Below, piece by piece: positions 54,665-63,040 of a stretch of 64,000 nucleotides of DNA. How positions within the stretch are numbered: position 1 is the first letter of the stretch; every line of letters begins with the position of its first letter. Location of the stretch: assembly GCA_035495315.1 (NCBI GenBank), contig DATJGF010000177.1, positions 29,167 to 93,166 on the forward strand. Reading direction: 5' to 3'. The position numbers and the translations under genes were made by a program. The stretch is from DATJGF01 sp035495315. Its GTDB lineage: Bacteria > Verrucomicrobiota > Verrucomicrobiia > Limisphaerales > UBA8199. A model generated the notes under the pieces. That model was not told the origin of the DNA, made no database searches, and saw nothing but the letters and a program-made list of their open reading frames with translations.

Positions 54665-55273
54665 ATGAACCTAAATACATCGTTTAATGTGTTCGATGTG
54701 GTGCTGCCGGTGATCCTCATATTGGGGATTCTGCGCGGACGCAAGCACGGCATGTCCGAGGAATTGATGAGCCTGATCAAATGGCTCGCCATTGTCATCG
54801 GCTGCGCCTTTGTCTACGAACCAGCCGGCGCGTGGCTGGCCCAGTCCAGTCCGTTTAGTCTCCTCGCCTCGTTCATGATGGTTTATATCACTTTGGCACT
54901 CCTCATCCTGGGTGTTTTCGCCTTAGTCAAACACCGCCTTGGGGATAAACTCATCGGCAGTGATATTTTTGGACGCTCCGAGTACTATTTGGGCATGGTC
55001 TCGGGACTGGTGCGCTTCGCCTGCATCCTCATGGCCTGCCTCGCTGTTCTGAACGCCCGCTATTTCAGCCCCCAGGAAGTCCGCGCGATGGAAGATTTCC
55101 AAAATGACGTCTACGGCAAAAATTACTTCCCCACCTGGCATAGCGCCCAGGCCGTCGTCTTCGAAAACTCCATGTCCGGCTCCTGGATTAAAGAGCATCT
55201 TGGGTTTTTCCTGATTAAGCCGACTAAGCCCGAAGACAAGTCTTACCACCAAAAAGACGCCGTCCTGCCGTAA
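54665..55273 (+). CDS. CvpA-family membrane protein
   Basis: A 202-residue inner-membrane protein with about four membrane segments: FDVVLPVILILGILRGRKHG, then LIKWLAIVIGCAFVYEPAGAWL, LASFMMVYITLALLILGVFALV and a later one near FACILMACLAVLNA. The RGRKHGMSEELM loop after helix 1 is the family mark. CvpA proteins affect colicin V export and envelope stress in E. coli; the role is not well known. It stands 257 bases upstream of dnaG. Confidence 0.85.
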   Translation: MNLNTSFNVFDVVLPVILILGILRGRKHGMSEELMSLIKWLAIVIGCAFVYEPAGAWLAQSSPFSLLASFMMVYITLALLILGVFALVKHRLGDKLIGSDIFGRSEYYLGMVSGLVRFACILMACLAVLNARYFSPQEVRAMEDFQNDVYGKNYFPTWHSAQAVVFENSMSGSWIKEHLGFFLIKPTKPEDKSYHQKDAVLP

Positions 55274-55530
55274 GCCGGACCGGTTCGTTTAAATTTTGTT
55301 TCAGGCTTGGGGAGACTTCTTTAGCCCCTTTTTAACCCAAGAGACGCGAAACTCTTAGAGATTTCCCAACATGCTGTTCTCTGCGCGCATCGCGTCTCTG
55401 CGGTTTAACGGTCCCATTTCAAATCGCCGCTCTATTCAGTGCTGGCTTCGCGAGGTTAGGATTTCGGGTTTCGGACTTGAATTGCCATTGCGCTCGGATT
55501 CCCTCAAAATGCCTCCGACCATTAGCGCGC

Positions 55531-57333
55531 ATGCCTTTTTTTTCTCAACCGACGCTCGAACAGGTTCGCGCGGCGAGTGACATCGTGGATGTCATCGGGA
55601 CCTACATCCCGCTCAAACGCGCCGGGGCTAATTTCCAGGCGCTCTGCCCGTTCCACAAAGAGAAGACACCCAGTTTCAACGTTAATCCGAACCGGCAGAT
55701 CTTTCATTGTTTCGGCTGTCACAAAGGCGGTGACGTGTTCACGTTCGTCAGGGAATACGAGAACATCGATTTCGTCGAAGCCGTACGACGTTTGGCGGAT
55801 CGGGCGAAAATCCAACTGGAAACAGAGCGTGGCTCGGGCGACGGCTATGCCCGCCCGCTGAAAGAGAAGCTGCTGCTGATCCATGAGCAGATTACGCAAC
55901 GTTGGCAAAATGCCCTCGCCAACGAGGCCTCCGGGCAGCTCGCGCGCGAGTACCTGGCCAAACGCGGGGTTTCGAGCGAAGCGATAAACCTCTTCAGGAT
56001 CGGCGCCGCGCCCGACCTTTGGGATGACACCGTCAACTGGGCGCGCAGCAAAGACCATGAACTGGATCTGATGGAAAAGGGCGGGCTGATTCTCCGCAAA
56101 GACGGCAGCGATCATTACTACGATCGCTTTCGCGGGCGCCTCATGTTTCCGATTTGCGATGAACAGGGCAGGGTGGTCGGCTTTAGCGGACGCGTTCTCT
56201 CCGGTGATGAAAAGACCGCCAAGTATGTGAATTCCCCGGAGACACCAATCTTCACCAAGAGCAAAATCTTCTTCGGATTGGACAAGTCCAAACGGGCGTT
56301 GCTTGACGCCGGCTACGCGGTCGTGTGCGAAGGCCAGCTGGATTTGATCGCGTGCTTCATGGGCGGCGTCCAGAATGTCGTAGCCCCACAGGGCACCGCG
56401 TTCACGGCCGATCACGCCCGCATCCTGAAGCGCTATGTCGAAGAAGTCGTGTTGTGCTTTGACTCAGACGAAGCGGGTCAAAACGCCGCCGTGCGCTCGC
56501 TGGACCACCTTTTAGGCTCGGGTTTGGCTGTCCGCGTCGCCGTAGTCCCAGCCCCGCATGATCCGGACAGTTTCATCAAGAGCTCAGGCGCTGCTGCCTT
56601 CAAAGCGCTGATCGAGAATGCCAGCGGGTTTTTTGAGTATTACCTTAACCGCCTGTGTGCTACTAATGAGGTCGCTAGCGACAAGGGCCGTCTGGCGGTT
56701 TTGCGCGAAATGGCCGAGGCGGTGCATAAGACTCAGAATGTCGTTCTGATCGACAAATACGCCCAGGAAACGGCACTACGGCTCGGCGTCAATCCCGATG
56801 CTGTCCGCGCGGAATTCAAGAAACTATCGCGCGGCAAACCGGCCGCACAGGAACCTCAAGAGCCAGTTGATTCCGAAAGTCCACCGATAGAACCGCCTCC
56901 TCCGCACGAGTACTGGCTGCTTAAACTCCTTTTCCTCAATGAAGATTTGGTTGAATGGGTGGCGACCCACTTGGATCCAGTTTGGGTACAGCACCCGGCC
57001 GCCCGGGACATCATCGCCAAGCGGCTCGAGGCTTACTGGGGTCAGACTTGGACGAGCCTGGCCGCGTTCCTTGATCAATGTCAGTCGCCGGAACTCCAGA
57101 ACCTGATCACGGAAGTTGCCGCTCAAGAGCGTCCAATCCCAAATCCAGCGCAACAGTTGGGCGATATCACCCTGCGTCTACGGAACCAATTCCTCGATCG
57201 TCAAAATACGACCTTGCTCTTAAAGATGAATCAACCGGAGACGACCGATCCCGAGCGCCTCGAGATGCTTCGGCAGCAGCAGGAGTTGCGCTCCCGCAAG
57301 CGCCAGCCGCTGACGCCTTTGTCGCAGCCGTAA
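55531..57333 (+). CDS. dnaG: DNA primase
   Basis: A 600-residue DnaG. Zinc-binding domain at about residues 38-62 (CPFHKEKTPSFNV, then FHCFGCHKGGD: C-H-C-C), the RNA polymerase domain core, and the TOPRIM fold with VVCEGQLDLIACFMGG and LCFDSDEAGQNAAVRSLD holding the metal-binding Asp and Glu. The C-terminal helicase-binding part is present. ATG 55531 gives the standard start PFFSQPTLEQVRAASDIVDVI; the frame from 55477 adds a non-protein-like extension. It makes RNA primers for replication. Confidence 0.97.
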   Translation: MPFFSQPTLEQVRAASDIVDVIGTYIPLKRAGANFQALCPFHKEKTPSFNVNPNRQIFHCFGCHKGGDVFTFVREYENIDFVEAVRRLADRAKIQLETERGSGDGYARPLKEKLLLIHEQITQRWQNALANEASGQLAREYLAKRGVSSEAINLFRIGAAPDLWDDTVNWARSKDHELDLMEKGGLILRKDGSDHYYDRFRGRLMFPICDEQGRVVGFSGRVLSGDEKTAKYVNSPETPIFTKSKIFFGLDKSKRALLDAGYAVVCEGQLDLIACFMGGVQNVVAPQGTAFTADHARILKRYVEEVVLCFDSDEAGQNAAVRSLDHLLGSGLAVRVAVVPAPHDPDSFIKSSGAAAFKALIENASGFFEYYLNRLCATNEVASDKGRLAVLREMAEAVHKTQNVVLIDKYAQETALRLGVNPDAVRAEFKKLSRGKPAAQEPQEPVDSESPPIEPPPPHEYWLLKLLFLNEDLVEWVATHLDPVWVQHPAARDIIAKRLEAYWGQTWTSLAAFLDQCQSPELQNLITEVAAQERPIPNPAQQLGDITLRLRNQFLDRQNTTLLLKMNQPETTDPERLEMLRQQQELRSRKRQPLTPLSQP

Positions 57334-57434
57334 TTGTCCAAAGTACCGCAGCCTCGCCTGAGCCCTTCCGCTTTTTACCGTTCTACAGCGCTTCATTTAA
57401 ACTGTATCCGACTTGTGCGGCAGGGATCGTTTCT

Positions 57435-57469
57435 CCCTCTCCTCCTCTGGATTCCTCTGGAGGAGAGGG
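57435..57469. repeat. 11-bp stem, pyrimidine-rich inverted repeat after dnaG
   Basis: Perfect 11-bp stem (57435-57445 with 57459-57469), loop of 13 bases; one arm is pyrimidine-rich and the other purine-rich. It lies about 100 bases past the dnaG stop, before the convergent DUF1080 gene. Related CCCTCTC-type hairpins recur at 61.8 kb. It may end transcription. Confidence 0.75.
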
Positions 57470-57522
57470 CAGGGGAGAGGAGGCCACAGTTTTTCTGAAT
57501 CGGCCTTAAGGTCTTAACGTCT

Positions 57523-58509
57523 TCAGCGTTTGGCTGGTGTCAGCACGATATTCCGGTAAGCAATTCCGCCGTGATCGCCCTGAAGATAAATCGGCCCCGG
57601 CGATGCCTCGTCACTATTGATGGCCCCGCCCGTGATTCCTGGAATCTCCCGGTTATTAATAATCGTCTGCCCGTTCTGCACGACCGTTACAAAACGGCCC
57701 AACAGTGTAATATCAAAAGTTTGCCAGGTGCCCGGCCGGCGTGGCTGCTCCGGCTGGGGTGCCAGGAACCCGTAGACTGCGCCCATGTGGTGGCTCGGCG
57801 GCTCCTGGATCGAGTCATCTTCGACCTGCACCTCGTAACGGCCGCGAAGATAAATTCCGCTGTTGGCATTGGTCGGGCAGTTCACCTCGACGTGCAATTT
57901 GAAATCCTGAAACTTGCGATCAGTAGTGATATTCGACCCCGCCGATTCATTGACGAGACACCCGTCTTTGACAACCCAACTCGACGCCTTCGACGGATTA
58001 TCAAAAGTCCACCCAGTGAAGTCTTGGCCATCGAACAATTTAACCGGGTCATCCCAGTTTACCTCGGTCGGCCGCCCTAGCGCGGGAGCCGGTTTGCCTG
58101 TCCAGGTCCAGTGCTCGCCGTTGGGTCCTTGAGCCGAACCACTCAGACTTTTTCCCGCCAACTTGCCTTCAAACACCAGATCATTCTTGCTGCCTTCTTC
58201 CTCCTTGGGCGAAACAAATTGAATTTCGTCGCCCTGAATGACGACCTTCGGCAGTGGACGCGCGTTGCCCCAGCGGCCCACGAACTCGCCTTTCCAGCCT
58301 CCATCCTGTTTTTTCAACTCCAGCCAGGACGGGAGCTGTTGTTTGTTCGCCGTGCTAATAGTGAGGTCCCAGCGTCCGGCGAATCCATCAGCGTTGTCTG
58401 CGGACGCATTGAAGATGGCGAAAGTCGCGCTTGCCAGTGCCAGCGACAAATACAGCTCGGCGCTGGAAATCGCCTTGCGGCGGATTGAAGGGTGCTTCAT
58501 GCGGTTCAA
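57523..58509 (-). CDS. 3-keto-disaccharide hydrolase domain (DUF1080) protein
   Basis: A 328-residue exported protein (LYLSLALASATFAIFNASA signal). It carries an unusual N-terminal domain of about 110 residues before the DUF1080 domain (from about 150), which shows VKLFDGQDFTGWTFDN, VVKDGCLVNE, FQDFKLHVEVNCPTNANSGIYLRG and HHMGAVYGFLAPQPE. DUF1080 is a concanavalin-like fold with hydrolase activity on 3-keto-disaccharides. It diverges from the PQQ-propeller gene. Such genes are abundant in Verrucomicrobiota and linked to polysaccharide breakdown. Confidence 0.88.
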   Translation of the reverse strand: MNRMKHPSIRRKAISSAELYLSLALASATFAIFNASADNADGFAGRWDLTISTANKQQLPSWLELKKQDGGWKGEFVGRWGNARPLPKVVIQGDEIQFVSPKEEEGSKNDLVFEGKLAGKSLSGSAQGPNGEHWTWTGKPAPALGRPTEVNWDDPVKLFDGQDFTGWTFDNPSKASSWVVKDGCLVNESAGSNITTDRKFQDFKLHVEVNCPTNANSGIYLRGRYEVQVEDDSIQEPPSHHMGAVYGFLAPQPEQPRRPGTWQTFDITLLGRFVTVVQNGQTIINNREIPGITGGAINSDEASPGPIYLQGDHGGIAYRNIVLTPAKR

Positions 58510-58574
58510 CGTAGCAAAATCTCGGCAATTTGAAACTAGTCTCGGCGGAAATATTCGAGCACGATCGCGCGCTC

Positions 58575-59828
58575 ATGATGGTCACATTTGTGCGCCGGGC
58601 GTCGCGAAAAGGAGCACAACTCCTTTTTACGTGTGTGCTGGCCCTCGCGATTAATGTGGTGGCGGAGGATTGGCCCTGCTGGCGGGGCCCTCGGCTCGAC
58701 GGCTCCAGCGCGGAAACCGGTGTTCCCATTGAGTGGAATGCGACCAACAACGTAGCGTGGAAGGTGGAGCTGCCAGGAGTTGGCCACGCCTCGCCCATCA
58801 TCTTTCGCGACAAAGTATTTGTAATCGCCGCTCTTCCGGACGCCGAAGAGAGGATGCTCCTTTGCCTGGACCGAAATACTGGCAGCACGCTCTGGCGCCA
58901 AGTGGTGCTCTCTGCGCCTTTAGAGCATAAACATACACTCAATAGTTTCGCCTCCAGCACTCCCGCGACCGACGGTGACTCGGTGTTTGTGGCTTTTCTG
59001 GATCGCGACCAGATATTTGTTGCCGCATACGATCTCGAGGGTAAACGAAAATGGGCTGTCCATCCGGGAACCTTTGCCAGCATGCACGGGTTTTGCAGTT
59101 CACCCATCCTGTACCGCGACAAAGTGATTCTCAATGGCGATCACGATGGCAATTCATATCTGGTCGCCTTAAGCCGTGCGGAGGGCCGGATTCTCTGGAA
59201 GACGCCGCGCGAGAATCACACGCGAAGCTATTGCGCGCCGCTTATCCGCGATGTGGCCGGCCGCACGCAAATGGTTCTTTCCGGCGATAAATGCGTCGCC
59301 AGCTACGATCCCAACACCGGAAAACGTTACTGGGTTATCGATGGTCCTACTGAACAATTTGTCGCTTCCCCTGTTTACAGCGCCAGTTGCGGACTGGTGC
59401 TCATTACCGGCGGATTTCCCGATCATCACATTCTGGCAATTCGCCCCAGCGGCACCGGCAATGTGACCCAGACGCACATCGCCTGGCGCACCACCGAAGG
59501 CGCCGCCTATGTCCCTTCACCGATTGTTGTCGGGGATTACTTCGTGGTTGTTTCCGACGGCGGAGTGGCCCATTGCTTTGAAGCGGAAACCGGCAAACTC
59601 GCCTGGAAGGAACGAACCGGCGAAGAGCACGCGTCGATTGTATCGGCCGAGGGCAGGGCTTATTTGCTAAACGATCGCGGGATTATGACTGTGATTCAGG
59701 TTGGACCGCGCTTCGAGCGCCTGGCGCAAAACGAAATCGGGGAGAAATGCTTCGCCTCGCCAGCGATCAGCCACGGCCAGATCTTTCTTCGTGGTGACAA
59801 ACACCTGTTTTGTATCGGACGGAAATAA
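58575..59828 (+). CDS. PQQ-binding-like beta-propeller protein
   Basis: About 417 residues with a signal-like N-terminus (GAQLLFTCVLALAINVVA). EDWPCWRGPRLDGSSAETGVP is the typical start of verrucomicrobial and planctomycetal PQQ-like propellers, followed by repeated blades ending in motifs such as LLCLDRNTGSTLWRQ, GKRKWAVHPGTF and AETGKLAWKERTG. These are WD-like blades with the tryptophan docking motif. No catalytic PQQ-dehydrogenase residues were identified, so it may act as a scaffold or binding protein. ATG 58575 is preferred over 58530. Confidence 0.85.
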   Translation: MMVTFVRRASRKGAQLLFTCVLALAINVVAEDWPCWRGPRLDGSSAETGVPIEWNATNNVAWKVELPGVGHASPIIFRDKVFVIAALPDAEERMLLCLDRNTGSTLWRQVVLSAPLEHKHTLNSFASSTPATDGDSVFVAFLDRDQIFVAAYDLEGKRKWAVHPGTFASMHGFCSSPILYRDKVILNGDHDGNSYLVALSRAEGRILWKTPRENHTRSYCAPLIRDVAGRTQMVLSGDKCVASYDPNTGKRYWVIDGPTEQFVASPVYSASCGLVLITGGFPDHHILAIRPSGTGNVTQTHIAWRTTEGAAYVPSPIVVGDYFVVVSDGGVAHCFEAETGKLAWKERTGEEHASIVSAEGRAYLLNDRGIMTVIQVGPRFERLAQNEIGEKCFASPAISHGQIFLRGDKHLFCIGRK

Positions 59829-59830
59829 AT

Positions 59831-59921
59831 GTCCAAAGTCCAAAGTCCAAAGTCTGCAGCGAGACCGCGTTAGGACTCTTGGTTTGAAGCAGTTTGAACG
59901 GGTTTGAATGGGTTTGAACGA
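59831..59921. repeat. Two short tandem repeats downstream of the PQQ gene
   Basis: A 7-base unit (GTCCAAA) is repeated three times at 59831-59851, and a 10-base unit beginning GTTTGAA four times at 59882-59921, with changes in the last three bases. The rest of the 320-base gap (59829-60149) shows no gene. The GTACC and CGTCCCA words recur near 60022-60117 without a clear array. Confidence 0.8.
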
Positions 59922-60149
59922 GGTTGATTGAGGGGGTGGGTTGGAGGTGTAATTTGCGGTACTTAGGCTTAGTCAGCTTCGATAGGAAAAGGCACGGGGA
60001 CCGGGAGGGGCGGCTTGGGGGTGTACAAGCGTACCACCGTCCCAAGTTCGTTAAACACGGGCGATTCTCACTCTTGCGAGCGTCCCATGACCGTCCCAGA
60101 GGGTACCAGGCGTACCGAGTTGCTTAACCATTCTGTCATTCTTAGCGGC

Positions 60150-61556
60150 TTATTCGCCGACCAGATGTTCCAGATCGTCGCGGGAAACGGTGAAAACATC
60201 CATGTCCTTTTTGAACGCGCCGAGACTTACGAGGCATTCGGTGAACAACTCGCGCGTACGCTCTTCGAGCGGTTTGGCTTCGAGATCGGTCATGACCTTG
60301 ATGATGCCTTGGCCCTTTCGCACATGCGTGCGTTCATCGGCGCGGATGAAGTCTGCGATGTGGCGCAAAAGTTCATCGTTTCGCTCCGCAGCGGTATCGA
60401 TCAGGTTATTGATCGTTTTCAGCACGCCGACCTCGCCGAAGAGGTTTATCTCAGCCATCGCAAACGCCGGTTCCATTGGTCCTCGGCAGGTCGAACCGGT
60501 GAGGCGGTTGCGGAGTTCAAACGGATCATAGCCGCAAGCCAGCAGAGCGCGATGGCCGATCTCGGTATGCCGCGCCTCATCCCAGGTGATGCGCGCCAGG
60601 TTATACTCCGATTGAAAATCCTTGAAGCGAATGTCCCAAATAAAAGTACCAAAAGCCTCGATCGCGTCGACCTCGTCGCGTTGTGTGCGAATAAAACGCA
60701 AGCGCAGGTTTTCGTAGGAGTCTTTCGGAAACCGCTCCGCCTGGTCGGCGGTGTCATAGTCGCCGGTGTTTTTGAATGTGTCGAAACGGACATCCCGCAA
60801 CGGAACGGTGCCGCGTTCAAATGGTTTGGTGTCGATTCGCAGCGGTGTCGGTGCTTCGGTGCGCGGATCGACACCGGTGACGCCGCCAATCGAGGCCAGC
60901 AGGCGTTGCAGGTGCCAGCGCCAAACGGCCAGTCCCGGTTCCGGTTCGCCGCCTTCTACATAAGCGGCGATCGCAGCCTCGGCCCACTGCAGCATCGGCT
61001 CGTAATCGGTTAAGATGCGCCGCAGACAACGGATCGTGGGAGCATCTGTCACGGGGTCGGTATCGTCAATGTGATGATGGTACGCCGTGGCGAGCGCGCG
61101 CCCAAGCACCTGGTGTATCCCCACGAGCAGTTCGCAGGCGGAATTGGCGCTCAACAGTTCATCGATGAAACGGTCAATTTCGGAGTCGCGAAAGGCGTCA
61201 ATATCCCGCAGCCGCATCTCCTGTTCGTTGAGCCGCTCCCGCAGCATCCGGGCGGCGTCGCCGTGATAAAAGATATGGCGTCCGGTCTCCAGTTTGACCT
61301 CAAACTCCCGAATCGACAAAGTCCACGCCCCTAAAGCTTGCATCAAACGGCGCTCGAGATAAAAGAAGCGCAACAGCCGGCGCGAATTCTCTGCGACAGA
61401 ATATTTGCCGCCGAGCTGGCGTTCATCCCTCGGAAACCTGAACGGGTAAGCGCCTTTCCGCTCTTCGGCCGCGGCGCGTTGATGGGCAAAAGAAACGGTG
61501 GGAATGCTGGAGGAAGGGGGTGTCGGTGATCCATTTCCTGGGTTTGGAGTACTCAT
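60150..61556 (-). CDS. Uncharacterised ferritin-like diiron protein
   Basis: A 468-residue, mostly helical protein not recognised by name. In the C-terminal half a full diiron set is seen in order: Glu 300 (DEVDAIEAFG), E327-x-x-H330 (WDEARHTEIG), Glu 375 (NLFGEVG) and E408-x-x-H411 (ADERTHVRKG), spaced as in a four-helix ferritin-like bundle. The N-terminal half (about 50-220) is also helical, with a YHHHID cluster at about 159-164, and may be a second bundle. The first 30 residues are Pro/Ser-rich and disordered. An oxidase, oxygenase or iron-binding role is possible; no substrate or operon clue is present. Confidence 0.75.
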   Translation of the reverse strand: MSTPNPGNGSPTPPSSSIPTVSFAHQRAAAEERKGAYPFRFPRDERQLGGKYSVAENSRRLLRFFYLERRLMQALGAWTLSIREFEVKLETGRHIFYHGDAARMLRERLNEQEMRLRDIDAFRDSEIDRFIDELLSANSACELLVGIHQVLGRALATAYHHHIDDTDPVTDAPTIRCLRRILTDYEPMLQWAEAAIAAYVEGGEPEPGLAVWRWHLQRLLASIGGVTGVDPRTEAPTPLRIDTKPFERGTVPLRDVRFDTFKNTGDYDTADQAERFPKDSYENLRLRFIRTQRDEVDAIEAFGTFIWDIRFKDFQSEYNLARITWDEARHTEIGHRALLACGYDPFELRNRLTGSTCRGPMEPAFAMAEINLFGEVGVLKTINNLIDTAAERNDELLRHIADFIRADERTHVRKGQGIIKVMTDLEAKPLEERTRELFTECLVSLGAFKKDMDVFTVSRDDLEHLVGE

Positions 61557-61802
61557 AGCTAAATCCTGTGGCTACGCCAGGTTCACGCTGAGAATCACTC
61601 AGTTAGCTGGCGGAATAAAGTATAGTAATTATTCAAATGGCCGGCAAGTGCATCGGCGTGAATGGCGTGCGGTTTTGTGGGGAACGCTGCGTTGGTTTCG
61701 AGCGATGGATCAGTTTCAGAAAAAGTGACTCCGCTGCATGAACCGAAATGAAAATGGCCTCCTCCTCTATAACCTGAGCGTGAAAAGGCCTCCTCTCCCC
61801 AG

Positions 61803-61968
61803 CCCTCTCCTCCGGTGCAGGAGAGGGAGGAGACGCCGAGCGCGTCCGCGGTTCATGGGTTCAAAGCGCGAACGGGTTTTGGTTTCGGCGAATTCTCTAC
61901 CCAGCCCTCTAATCCGGTAGAGAAGAGGGAGAAGATGCCGAGCGCGTCCGCGGTTCCATGGGGTTTGA
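61803..61968. repeat. Two tandem degenerate units, each a hairpin plus a shared tail
   Basis: Unit 1 has a perfect 9-bp CCCTCTCCT hairpin (61803-61827); unit 2 has a 7-bp stem 61894-61900 with 61917-61923 and an alternative 6-bp CCCTCT stem. Each is followed by the same word, beginning GCCGAGCGCGTCCGCGGTT, at about 61835 and 61937. The offset is about 102 bases. The hairpin motif matches the one after dnaG. Confidence 0.75.
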
Positions 61969-61986
61969 ATCTACAGGCCATGTCAT

Positions 61987-62080
61987 AAATGGTAGGGCGC
62001 GACCGCGGGACACAGCGCGCCCCTTGTTCCAGGCTGGGAGTTATGAAGTGGCGCGCTCGGTGGTCGCGCCCCACCATTTG
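61987..62080. repeat. Inverted repeat next to the RraA-like gene
   Basis: Arms at about 61987-62021 and 62050-62080 are inverted copies (AAATGGTRGGGCGCGACC and its complement, with a small gap and few mismatches), around a loop of about 28 bases. It ends nine bases before the RraA stop codon on the same side as its 3' end, so it could terminate that transcript. Confidence 0.75.
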
Positions 62081-62088
62081 GGAGAGTT

Positions 62089-62865
62089 CTAACCTTGTTC
62101 TGTACTCCATTCGTTCGATTTCCAGCCTTTTCCGCGCACGCTTTTTGCAAAGTCCAGTGCGGCGGTGTCTAGAGCCTGGAGTGCCTCCTCGGTTGAGTTG
62201 GCTCCGACCGAGCGCGCGGCAGCGATCAGCGTTGAGCATTCGGCAGCGTCCATGAATCGCGCCGCGGCCAAGAGTTCCGGTTGGTCTTCCGGCGGGATCA
62301 TCAGAAAGCCGTGTTTGTCGGCATGAATCAGGTCGCCAGGTGAGATTTTGCGGCCAAAAACCTCGACTTCACAATTCCATCGCACGGGGTGGCTGAAGGC
62401 ATGGCCGACGCAGAGGCGGCGGGCCAACGCTTTGAACCCGGCGTTGTTCATTTCATCCAGGTCTCGCACGGCCCCGTCAGTGATCGTCCCCACGCAACCC
62501 AACGCACGATGAATGTTGCTGTTGACCTCGCCCCAGAACGAGCCGATTACGCGAGGCTTATCCAGATCTTGCACGACGACGATTTTGGGACCTGGCAACT
62601 CTGCGATGTAACGGCGGTACTCGCTCCAGGCGTTTGGATTCTCTTTTCGATGCTGCGGATTGCTCGGTTCAATGACGACTGTCACCGCGTAACCCACCAT
62701 TGAGCCCATTTGCGGCATGAAATCGCGCGTCTCTTCCAGGTTAAAACCTTCGGCGCCGGCATTGTGTTTCGTTATCTGTTCCCAGCCGTTGTAAATGGTT
62801 GGTGTGTTCCAGCGTTTCAGCTGCAGCAGTTCCGCATGGCTCAATTGACCTTTGGTGGAGTTCAT
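62089..62865 (-). CDS. RraA-family protein
   Basis: About 258 residues of the RraA/HMG-aldolase fold. The conserved block is GCVGTITDGAVRDLDEM, which holds the Arg and Asp of the metal/substrate site, with IVVVQDLDKPRVIGSFWGEV before it and HPVRWNCEVEVFG and ISPGDLIHADKHGFLMIP after it. Members include RNase E regulators and 4-hydroxy-4-methyl-2-oxoglutarate aldolases; the aldolase-type residues fit better in a non-enterobacterium. ATG 62865 is chosen; the frame runs upstream to 63123 but that part is translated hairpin repeat. Confidence 0.85.
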   Translation of the reverse strand: MNSTKGQLSHAELLQLKRWNTPTIYNGWEQITKHNAGAEGFNLEETRDFMPQMGSMVGYAVTVVIEPSNPQHRKENPNAWSEYRRYIAELPGPKIVVVQDLDKPRVIGSFWGEVNSNIHRALGCVGTITDGAVRDLDEMNNAGFKALARRLCVGHAFSHPVRWNCEVEVFGRKISPGDLIHADKHGFLMIPPEDQPELLAAARFMDAAECSTLIAAARSVGANSTEEALQALDTAALDFAKSVRGKGWKSNEWSTEQG

Positions 62866-62923
62866 GATTGGATTGAAGCACAACCTTCTGTCTAGTCCAT
62901 CCACAAGTCTCACGACAAAGTAG

Positions 62924-63037
62924 CGGTAGGCGTCTCGCCTGCCGTAGAGGATGGCGTCCCGCCATCCGGATTGGCGACTTCCAGCCTCGGCCGCCGGGCG
63001 GGATGCCCCGGCTCTACGGCAGGCGAGACGCCCATCG
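62924..63037. repeat. Hairpin repeat cluster between RraA-like and MFS genes
   Basis: Perfect or near-perfect stems with three-base loops: 62924-62944 (9 bp, one wobble, TCT) and 62949-62967 (8 bp, TCC). Weaker copies lie at 62993-63012 (no three-base loop) and 63017-63037 (AGA loop, mismatched outer stem). Same family as the clusters near 21.8 and 45.0 kb. The cluster ends four bases before the MFS stop codon at 63041. Confidence 0.8.
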
Positions 63038-63040
63038 CTA

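Larger units (their letters stand above)
61557..62088. other. Repeat-rich intergenic region between two minus-strand genes
   Basis: About 530 bases upstream of the ferritin-like gene and downstream of the RraA gene. The 61.80-62.08 kb half holds tandem hairpin units and an inverted repeat described separately. The 61.56-61.80 kb part shows no protein-like frame; it should hold the ferritin-like gene's promoter, but none was recognised. Confidence 0.5.

Noticed and set aside
60015..61013. 332-residue open frame on the plus strand across the ferritin-like gene
   Set aside because: It is antisense to a frame with clear diiron motifs, and its translation has no recognisable domain; an effect of high GC content.
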